Position numbers and translations under genes: made by a program
The notes under the pieces: model-generated
What the model was told of the DNA's origin: nothing
Database searches by the model: none
What the model saw: the letters and a program-made list of their open reading frames with translations, nothing else
Source: Angiostrongylus vasorum
Taxonomy: Eukaryota; Nematoda; Chromadorea; Rhabditida; Metastrongylidae
DNA: 64,000 nt
Assembly: GCA_018806985.1 (NCBI GenBank)
Contig: JADANN010000443.1
Coordinates: 247,001 to 311,000, forward strand
Direction of reading: 5' to 3'
Part shown: positions 46,319-57,800 of the stretch, in pieces
How the letters are laid out: each line of letters starts with the position of its first letter
Position numbering within the stretch: position 1 is the first letter of the stretch

Positions 46319-48817
46319 CTACAATGAGTGCCGAGATCTCACCTGTTCCTTGTTCGCTTCGCATAGCAATCGAAGAGCCCTCCCATTTCTATTCGCAATA
46401 GCAATGGCATCCTTCAGAGTGGGAAACAGGCATTCTTTCTCAACGATTTGAAAAAAGCCTATCGCCTCGAGAGCTGAACGTAGTGCTCCGTTGGCGCCGG
46501 CAAGATACAGAGTGCCTCCTTTAATCTTGAATTCCTTCGCTATCTCGGTGAAGGCACAAACTGCCATGTAGTCGCAATTGGCAATAGCAGTACAGTCCAT
46601 TACAAGGAAATGCGGTTGCTCTCTGTTCCAGAGCTTCTGCGGACGCGTCGGTGTTTCCGCTTCTTTATCGTCCTTTTTTTCTTGTGTATCCCATGTTTGC
46701 GTCCAGTTCTCAATTGTCAGCTTCAAAGAAGTTTTAAACCTTTCCACATTAGTGAACAACAACGGACCATCGAACCGAAAAACGCACACGTCGGAAGGCC
46801 CAATGGCTCCTCCACTATTATTCGCTCCTATTATTTGCGTTGAAGGAAAGAAGTATTGCCACTCAGGCCATTGAGATCTACCGATTACCGTAAACAGTGC
46901 GAAAATTAAAGAAATAGCTAGGCCCTCCATGACGTTGATGAACACCGTGCATGTGAACGATACCACCCAAATGCTCTGAAACAAAGACAGCAAGATAGTG
47001 CAAATAAAAAAATAGACCAACCAAAAATGAAAGATGACACGAAGTAGCTGTGATGTTATTGGGCTGAAATTCGTTGAAAACTAGCGTTTAGGTAAAATAT
47101 TATACATTCCTGTATGGAATGATGAGTAGCACGACTGCCAATCCTGTTCATTCCTTGAAGGGCTTTTTTTCAGTATCCCTTATCCTGCAAGATAAATTGG
47201 GGAAGTCTTTACTTCTGGGTAATGAAGAGATTAATGGGAACGTTGAGAAATGAAAAAAGTGCATCGCAATGGTCGAATGTGAATCAAACACTTCTACTTA
47301 CAAAGTCGATTTTCGAAACGGGATAGATACTTTTCAGTTCACTGTACTTCATAAACATCGATTTCAGCGCGACAGTGATGATCGAGGCTAGCACGCACTG
47401 AAAACAGAACTCTCACCGATCTACCATCACCGACCATCGTTGGCCATTGGTCATCGACTCTCACGATGTAAGCGACTCGTATTAAGCCGGCAGCGAATAT
47501 CCCGATTATTCGAGGAATGAAATCATTTCGATGAACTTAGAGCAGAAAAAGCCATGGTTATACGGTATTCTTATCAAATTTTGCACAGATGAATTGTTTA
47601 TGAACCAACCGAATATATGCCTACTTGGCTCAGAAAGCTACCAGTGAATAACATATATTATTATGTAATTGTTGTTGTAAAGCAGATAAAACCTTCAAGT
47701 GATAATTTGTGGAAAAATAGACGTGGATAACAGCGTTTACAAATGCGAAATGAGTTGTGTTTAAGCAAAACAGCATAACGGAAATACCGATGGAAGATCT
47801 CTAAGCAGTGGGCCGAACCATAGAATTACCGCCAATAGCAGTACACAGCTGAATAAGGCAGATAACTGAAATAAGCATTAGGATATAACTTCTATAATGC
47901 TGAGATATTTGCAAAACTCGGACCGCAGGTGTCTGCGGTGGGAAAGAACGCGCTATTATCCTTTACGGCGAGTAACGCGTTCACCGCCACACCATGAGGG
48001 CCCTTCGTTTCGCCTGTCTCTCAGCTAGTTCTATCGATCACTGTGATTATAACCATAGCCTCAGCTTAACTGGATTCAATGCCGATTTGGGCTCCACAGA
48101 TCGATCCCGTTGACGAGTGATTGCTGATGGCAGTGATCGATAGAACTAGTTGAGAGACAGGCGAAACGAAGGGCCCTCATGGTGTGGCGGTGAACGCGTT
48201 ACTCGCCGGAAAGGATAATAGCGTTCTTTCCCCACCGCAGACACCTGCGGTCCGGAGTTTTGCAAATATCTCAGCATCATTGTGGTTGTTAAATCAGGAT
48301 ACTTTTTGTAGAAAACGACTTTCACCTAACCTCGATAAGAATGGTGAATTAATTGCTTTATTGGTAAGCTTTACAGGAGGCTTTATAAGTCCATTTTGTG
48401 GCGAACGCATTGGGGCTACCGCCTTCTTAAACGCTACGATGGTTCGAGTTTGATGTCATAACAGTCATTTCACGTGATGTGTGAGTGGAAGCACTGCTGA
48501 GTTCTCCTATGATGCTCCGCTACCCCTCAATTTACTGACTTTTTACGAGTATGAAGACGCAAACATCTCATGAAAAAAGAACTTGTGGAATCACTAAGGC
48601 GCTCATGAAGGCGAATGCACCGAAACGTTAGCCACACAGTGCTAGGGTAATAAAAGCTAGCATTCATAACGAAATTAAACAGTGCTGACCTGCGTTCTCG
48701 CTCCACTCTTCACATTCACCATGGTTCTTCCGAGAGCGGTAGAAACAGGATAAATGGAGAAGAAACTTCCCATAAAAGATGCCAATCCAGTGGCATATAA
48801 CTCCTGTGTATGAGGTT

Positions 48818-48891
<74 letters not shown>

Positions 48892-51800
48892 CAGCCATGA
48901 AGCAAAAAATGATATTTTACAAGAGTAACTACAAAAAAAAAGAAAACGGGGTTGTTCTAGACGGTAAATGACCAAAACCTTAAGAGAGGTACGAATAGCT
49001 CTAGTGAGAGGATTCTTCATCTAGTTTACTCGATCACTATAAATTTTTCCTCCTTACCTTTTGGCTTCACTGTATACGTGTGGATCCCATAACTTCTTAC
49101 ACTCGATTCGTTTCCTTCCATCTATAACGCACAAGCGTCTTCCGATTTGCATGTGGGTTAGGCTTTAACTTGAGGATTTTCGAGCTTTTTCATAAACGTC
49201 GTCGAATGCTGGTCCAGTTGATTCTCCCTGGAGTCACGGATATTCACCACAGAGAGCCGACAGCCCTTGTGGACTGGTGGTTTAGACGCCCGACGCGGCG
49301 TTGGACTAATGCCGTACGCATATAGGACGGTATAACTGCCGTGTGCTGCCCCCACTTCGATCACTTCACTAGATTTTTTTTTGCTTTTCTTTCAACCACT
49401 GACTCCTAGTTTCAAAATATGTTGCCCATTTTTGTTTTCTTCTCTTCGATTCTATGTTACCACTAATTAAAAGCACAGATCTATTCCCAAATTCCAACAT
49501 TTTTCTTATGCGGAAAAAATATCATTGCTGTATTGGATAATGGAAGCCGTTTTTCATCGTGTGGTTCATCGTTGTTCGAGAACATTCATGTTGAGATGAG
49601 ATCTTAGAATGAGGATAGTCGGCAATGATCCCGATAATCAATCTTGGCCATTTAAACACTTTTATTGGAGGAGATTTATGGGCGTTAAGCCTAGCTAAGA
49701 GTAAACCAACACCAGGATCCACCATCGTCCTAGTATCAAACTAATCGCATGGTGGCAAATCTTCCCTTTGAACCACAAAGGCGGCGACTACCTGTAATGG
49801 TGACGACCTGGGGGCAGACTTCAACCAGGCTAACCTCGGGATCTAAATCAGCAAAATGCCGATTGTGCTGAGGCCCGCACAACCAGTGAGGAGGGGCTGC
49901 ACAAGTGTCCTAGTGTGTGTGATCTATGGGACCCCGTTCATATGACCCAATTTTGACAGATGCCTCCTGCAAATGAAAACAAGAACATAGAGACAAGAAC
50001 ATCGTTATAAAAATTTTTCCGTGCTGCTTCAGCGCAATAAAAAGCCTGAGTCACATTGGGAATTGACAGCAACTATATAGCATGTACGTCGTTCGCCTCG
50101 AAAATTGCGCAGAGTTGAAATCCTTGACATTGGGAAAGACTTGCTGTAATCGGGAATGATCACTTGAAGATGTTTGTTGATGATGGTTTACACAAAGGTG
50201 TTTGAAAGCTTTCACAAGAACGATACACAGGGAGACCAACAATTTCGAAATTTCTCAATCAACGGAAGGTCAGAATACTCAGGAAAGAAATACCCGCCCT
50301 ACATGATACATTACTTCCATCCCATTAAAAAAATTCCCGCTTAGTTGGATAGTTGAATGACCCGCACTCACTGGTTCTGCGGGCCCAAGCACAATTTCCA
50401 TTCTCCGGAGATTTGCTGGCTAAGCGATTGTGGTTCCCTGAAGTCCCGAGGTCAGCCCAGCCAGAGCCTTCCTCAGGTCGTTACCACCTCAGGCATTCGC
50501 CTCTTTTATGAATCACAGAGAGATTTGTCAACATGCGAATAGTTTGGTGCCAGGACGGTGGTGATTCCTGTTATTGGTTTACTCTTAATTAAGCTTCCGG
50601 ATGGAAGCGTCGGACTCATTCTCAGCTTGGGAGATGGTGTTGTGGGCATGAACCGTGGCTGTACATCGTAGTCCGACAACTAAGAACCACTCCCAGCAAC
50701 GGTGAAGCGGTAAATCGTTGGAATGCATTAAGAAAATACACAATACTGCATTTACGTCGTCCTTAAAAGTGTAAAAAAATAAACCATACTCTTTAACTAC
50801 TTTCAGCTTACTGGTACACACAGCGATAACGGTTGATAAACAAACTCTTAAAGCAATAAAGTAGCCTTCTCTAGCTCTATTCTCCACTTTTCCAATTGTT
50901 CTATACGTTATCATGATCCCTAGAATCGAATTTGCTTTCTGTTTGGTTTTGTGGTTTCACGACTATACCAAAAAGTGGTTAGGTAAACAAACCAATCACA
51001 CCTGGTTGTCATCAATGGCATATCCGAGTTTCTTTCCGAGCATTTTTGCCATAGAAATGTGTACGGCTATGATGACGATACTAATACCAATCGACTGCCT
51101 CATGCACTCCTTCAGAATTGACATCGTTGGTAGTTCCGGTTGTGGAAGCCTGTGATAAATCTCTGTACCCCGCTGAATTAGAAGTATCCACTTAACTAGA
51201 TTGTAACACAAGAATTACATCATCACTCAAAGATATCTAATGGCGACACAATTAAACATGTTTACTTTTTTATTTGCTGCATACTACTACTTTTTCACGT
51301 TAGGGTATTATGCAAAATACAACCTCAACGATACTGAGATATTTGCAAAACTCCGCAGATGTTGGTGGTGTGGAACGAACGCCCTGTTACCCTTTCCGAG
51401 GACTAACGAGCTCACCACGGCCAGCACCACACCATGCGGGTGCATCGTTTCGCCTGTCTCTGGGGTAAAACTATAGAAAACTAGCTGAGAGACAGGAGAA
51501 ACGAAGAACCCGAATGGTGTGGTGAAGCGTACACCTGCGGTCCGGAGTTTTGCAATTATCTCAGCATCGCTGCAATTAAAGGATGATCGCAACAATGACC
51601 ATGAAATCAAAGAAATTTCTGAGAATAGCTATAGATTATTACATTGCCCTAACAACGGTTTACCGCCTCATCGTGGCTGGGAGGTGTTCCTGGGTGTCGG
51701 ACTGCGATGTACAGCGGGAGATTCGTCCCCTCTGGCAAGGGTCTCCCAAGAAGGAGTCCGGCGTTTCCATCAGGAAGCCTAGCTAAGAGTAAACCAATAC

Positions 51801-54800
51801 CAGGCTCCATCACCCTACTGGTATGGTACCAAAGTCGCATGGTGGCAAATCTCCCTCTGATCCACAAGGGCTGCGACTGCCTGTCGTGGTGACGACATGG
51901 GGCAGACTTTGGCCAGGTTGTCCTCGGGAATCTAGGGAACCACAATGGCTTAACCAGAAAATCTCCGAAAAATGGTGATTATGCTGGGGCTCGCACAACT
52001 AGTGTGGACGGGCCGTTCAAGTATCAAGTAAATAAGTATTACATTGCAAGAAATGGCTGTGCATAAATATTGCTTGAAATTTAAGACCTATCTTTGTTCA
52101 GCCTGGCGATCAAGAACAGCCAGATGACCGCGTTACACATTGTAGGTTAAAGTAGTTTCTTTTACTAGTCTTCAACAAATTTTCTGCTCTATAGGCAGCT
52201 TGTTTGATGCTTCCAATGTCGGGACAGCCAAATCACAACAAAATTAGTGTATCCATCTGGGGTGGGTTCAAATTCGGCTTCACACCGACATTCTGCATTT
52301 CTACGGAGTCGACGAGTCAAATTCGTCTACACAAAATGAAGAATGGACTGCAGCGTTGTCAAGCTCACGAAAGTCATCGTAAAGTACAGTTTCTGTCACT
52401 CCTTACTCTTTTCTTAAACGGCTTTTGGATATTGAGCATTGTAAAAAAACCACCAAATAATGATGGTCGTGAATACATTCCTTAAACATTGAAATTGCTT
52501 CAATTTTGCATTTCATGTCTCGAATTTACCTCTACACATCACAAGATGACCTTTCCTTCCTTTATTCAATATAAAAGTGGGCTGCTCTCTTACACATACC
52601 CGGCAGGAATCGTTCCGACGATATCCACTGAGTTGTTCTCGTGCCAGTGAAATACGCTAGAGAATGTAGCTGTGAAGGCAACCTGAATTATGCATATTAT
52701 TCCTGTCATTCAGAAAAAAAAAGCCGCCACACTAGCTTACCAAAATCAGCTCGAAAGGTATGGGTATTTTGAGGTCGAACTTTTTGTTGAGGCAAGGTGA
52801 TAAGTATTCTTTGCCAACATACAAAAAAATGATTGAAAAAAGCGATATAACCAGAGCAGCTGGATTCACCTGCGGCACTCGAATGGCTAAATCGTATAGT
52901 CTCTGAAAATCACAACAAATAAAGCGTTTTAAATAGTCACAAAGGACAAAGTGTGGAGCTTTCGGCTTTGATCAATCCCCTGAGGGATGTGCCATACATT
53001 CAACTTCATCAAGCACCGTTAAAGGTGATTGAATTCACACGTGGCCTTTACAATAGCTTGCGGTGGCCTACCGATATATCAGTTCAGTGTTTTTACGTTT
53101 CTAAACAAGTCTGGTGCAGCTTTGCCAACCAGAGATTGCTCAGGGAGGGTGACATGGTTGGTGAGCCTGAGACGGGGGATAAAACCAGTGACCAAGTATG
53201 CATTGTGGGCCAATTTTAACAACTACGCTACACGCGCCGTTGTCATATTACTCTGCAAACAAACCGCCTTAAAAAAAATTCAGGTGACGAAACTTTCATA
53301 AAAAGAAATTGGTCTAGGTAGACCTCAAAAATCCAATTTTATATGGCTGTTTCCAAAAACTGACTTCAACTGAACATCTGTATTAATTAGTAAATAATTG
53401 TGTTGTCACAACTTCTGAAAAAGTTGTTGATGCACGTTTAGCACACAGTGACTATCGCTACGGCCTACTTCGTCTTCTTCAGGACCATCTTTTTCTCACC
53501 TACTTTTTTCTTCTCCAGTGCAAGGTGTTGGGCCAACTTGAAATTTTGATATATTCGTCTACTGAGAAGATGTACGACGGAGGTCCACTTTCGAAAGAAA
53601 CCGCAAACTGTTTCAATCTGGATGAAGCAAGACTTTATTAATCAAGATAGAAAGAACAATAAATTAGCTTTTTGCCAATAAAGAGATGTATTTGTTCTGA
53701 TAGCTTCGCGTTATCAAGCCAAAAGTTTTTCGAAGACATTTTCAGCAACGACCTGATTGATGATTTTTGCCGGGAAGTAGTTGTAGAGGTAGCTGGTATA
53801 GCATAGGATAGGCGTGATCCGATGACTATAGTGTATGAGAGTGTCGCAACTCATTCAACTTCTTCAGTTTCAGACCCCACCCCCACCCGCCATGCATGTG
53901 AAAGTTGTCGTACTTCAGTGCTGCATATTTTCTGCTATCCAGTGCTGCATGAATAAGCTATAGTTCGTCGATTTCACGACATCGGTTCTCTGCTTTGAGA
54001 ACGTCGTAAATTAGGGCAGATTGAGGCAGCTACAGACTACCAGACAGCCGCCACGGCTTTCTTCTGGTACATAAGCAGGCTTCGTATCGGCTTTACCACT
54101 GGGTTGATAGTCCTTAGTCGTTGATAGTCGTCTTACAGACTCCAGTTTTGACCCGTTACCACCACCAATCAAAAAATGGCCTGATTTTTTTGTTGTGTGA
54201 ATGGAACGCAGAACAAGATTCGGAGCGGAGCTCTTGATATTGTTCATTCAATTCCTGCTGCACATATTTACCGAACTTTCTCACCACTCCGATGTCCTCC
54301 CAATAAGAAACGATACATTACTTTCGAATGTCGCCTTTTTTCCACTTCATCGCAAGTAGTTTCTAGAGCACATTATAGCTTTGACTGTTGCCTTCATGTG
54401 ATCACTGTCGATTGCTGAAGCGCGCACTCGATCATCGGCGTCATGAGCAGCCACATCTCTGGTATGAAGCCTTAAGAACCATCCGTACATTATGCGTTCG
54501 GGGTATTTCACCTTGCTAATGCTTCGATCACATATCAACGACCATACTTTCGTTGGAATATGCCCAGTCTTAAACTCATGATACAAAGCGGTATCAAATT
54601 CTCCTCTTTTCAAGCAACGTTTTAACAAAAATAAAGCTTTAAGATGGTGCAGCAATGGCGTAGTAAGCAAACATTTATTACAAAATGTATTGGAAAACTA
54701 GAAAAAAAGTTAAAATATACATGGCTTTGAATGAACTGACAAAAATTTTTTGTCTTCTCTCGTTCAATCCCATTTTCATGGGAGTTTAGGCCAACTATTG

Positions 54801-57800
54801 CATCAGTAGGTTGCTTTTCTACCCTGGACATGTCAATGTTGATGAGAAATCCATGTGTGGTGTTCCCCGCTTTCATGACAAGTAAATCTCTTAATTTTTC
54901 TCCACTAAAGTAGCAATCTTTTACTGGGTTTAGCATTTTGATTAAAAAATGATGTTAAGTAGTAATAGAAAGTGAAGAGAGTCGACTTAATTAGAGATCT
55001 AATACCGGCACTTATTCATTAAGTGCAAGTGTTGTGTGTCGATTAGATTTGCCCTATAGTACACACACCATCTTCAGTTCGAACATGCGCCGAGGACAAC
55101 TAAGCCCTCTATATCCCCCGTCAGCAAAATGTTGTCAGACTTGTCTAGGAGGGTAAGAAATACTGACATGATAATTCATTAGATTCCTGCTGAGCAAACA
55201 CGAGGTGTTTTATTAATCTTGATTTGCATTTCCTCTGTTTGGTTATGGAGGTATTTGGATGGGCACATTGAGGTCAACTTGACCTTTCCCAGCTCTGAGG
55301 AAGGCTAACTCCGCCGAGACGTCAGCTTGTTCGTGAATAAAGAATAAAATAATACCCCGTGCTTGCTCAAGAAGAATATAAAGAATTGTTTGATCAATGA
55401 CAAGGTTAATAAAAAGTCGGTCGTGGGATTTACTAACATTATACATCAGCAGACCTTCGCAAGTGATGGTACAGGCTAACAACCACTACTGCGATGTTAT
55501 GAATGCAGTCGAATATATAACGCATCTCTTGGGATTAGAGAACACCGAACGCTTCTATCCATTAGGACAACTATCCAATCTAACTAGGTCCTACAATGAA
55601 AACATATCCTGCACCCGAAGCCTTCGGAACCCGCACACCCATGATGTCATCAATTTGGGCAACGAGAACGTGTACAGCAGCTCCTTAAAAACAGGGTTAA
55701 AATGGACCTAAAATTGAAAACAGTCCACGTTATGTATGCTCCAGTTTGTCTTTTTTATCCTTCAATGTGTTGTAAACTCCCACCTGTGGTAAATCCGGAG
55801 ATGAGTGGATCCGAAAAGTACGTCATGAGGAAATGAAGCCGAAGTAAACCGCATAAAATCTGTAATCCATATATCGGAAGGGTTTTCAGGAAAAGGTCTC
55901 TGTGCAAATTAGAGGGAACCTCCGCATCACATAAAACATGGTCCACTATGAATATGTGGTTGAACAACAGAAAACATATCAAGATGGTGAAAAGAAAGAC
56001 AAGTGCCAACTGCCTACGAAATCCTTGGGATCGAGTGCAACAATTGGAGAAGGGAATTCGAAAATCGCTGAAAAGTCAATAAAAAATAAGATCTTTTTTT
56101 CTTTCAACAATTTCCGGCATTTAACATTCAATTAAGTACTCGTAGAGCTTTAGAAAAGTAGTAGCCGTTGGACATCTACAGTTCGATGTGAATTGATTTC
56201 ACCCATAGATGGATAGCAGACAAATCCGCCGGAATGAATTAATATCCAGCCAATTTCTTTCCGATGGCTTATTCTAGCAAATAGATCCTCTATATTTATC
56301 AGTCTTCAAAAAATATTGTCCTTCAGAAGAGTCTATTCGTCAGATCACGATGACCGTTGCTGCTGGTGAGAGTACAAAAGATAGCGAGAGTACCACTGAT
56401 TAAAAGAGCACTGAAATCTCCCTATGTCGATGGAAGGCGGTAGCTATACGAAATTATGCATCTGACTCTAACCTTCCTCATCAGATATACAGGATAAGTA
56501 AGCGTTTCTGCCAGTAAAGTTTCTCCTTGGACTTCAACTGTTGCGTTTAGAAATTGTTCAGCCAGCAATTTTTTTCCCACAGAATTCCGTAAATTTGGCG
56601 TTTCTCATCACATCATAGCTAACAATTCTGGTGTAAGACGAACCTGCCAGATTCCGATAGCAAACGTGAGTGTGGTGGCAACTTGAATGGGGGTCACTTC
56701 GGGATGCGTGATAGCTTCGAAGTGACTGTTGTTCCTGATTAATTCCACTATCCCTCCGCCATGCTTCGACATCACGTTATCGTTCGCCACGCCGGCCATC
56801 AACGCTACTACCGCAAATGAGCCTGTAATAGTGGCATCGTTCAGGATTCCCATGAATGATCGAACTGTAGCAGTTCGGTTCAAAAACAGTGGACATTCTA
56901 AATCCAAAAGTAGAAACACATAATTTTTTGGGCGTTCAAACTATCTAAGATTCGCTATTCGTTTTCTTCGAATGGAACCAGGGATAGTTGGACGACAGCA
57001 CCCTAATAATCATTTCTAGCCACAGCAATTTTATTGCCCATTTTATCAATACCATATGTTAATGTAGTAAATAAACCGGAACTGATGAATTGCACAGCTA
57101 TGTCATCTCAATCCATCTACAAATGCAAATGAACTTAATGAATGTGAAGTTATTCTCCACAATCTGAGCTAGCTAGCAGACGAATTGGGACTTTATCCTT
57201 CTCACCAGTCCATTCCAGTTTATGGGAAAAAAAATTAGTGGAATGGATGGGAAGAGCTCTGTAAGACTGGAGACGTAATTGATGTTACGTTAAAGGATAG
57301 CATTCAAATGTAGTAACCAATCTTTATAGAACTCCTATGATAGAAAATAGATTTTTTTTCCTTCTTGCCACTTAACAAATGGTCTGCGAATTAAAACGCC
57401 TCCGTCTTCATCAGACTATCGACTCGGATCGTCGGCTCTGATGAAGAGGAAGACGACGAAACCCCTAGCCGAATAAAGAATAGTTATTCATTCTTATTTT
57501 ATCAAACTCGTGTAACCTTATCAAAGAAATAATACATATTGATTAGTGATAGGTCAAGGGAAAGTCGGTTTGAAATAAAATGCCTCCTTTTTTCCTAATG
57601 TGCATCACAACTTTCAATTACACGACCAACTGAAACACGAGAAATAAAATGTCTGAAATAAAACCCTGAAAAGCAACGTCAAGTTCGGTGCAATGGAGAC
57701 GAAAAAATTCTGCAAAAATTTTTTTGTGCGCATGTGGTGAAGCCACCGTCGCGTTCCCAGCTGACAGACGTAGAGAAGCAGGTTGTGGAATCTGACTTAG

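Noticed and set aside
47420..47540. Hydrophobic minus-strand frame between SLC26 exons 12 and 13
   Set aside because: Exons 12 and 13 join directly in phase, and inserting this piece would break the frame.
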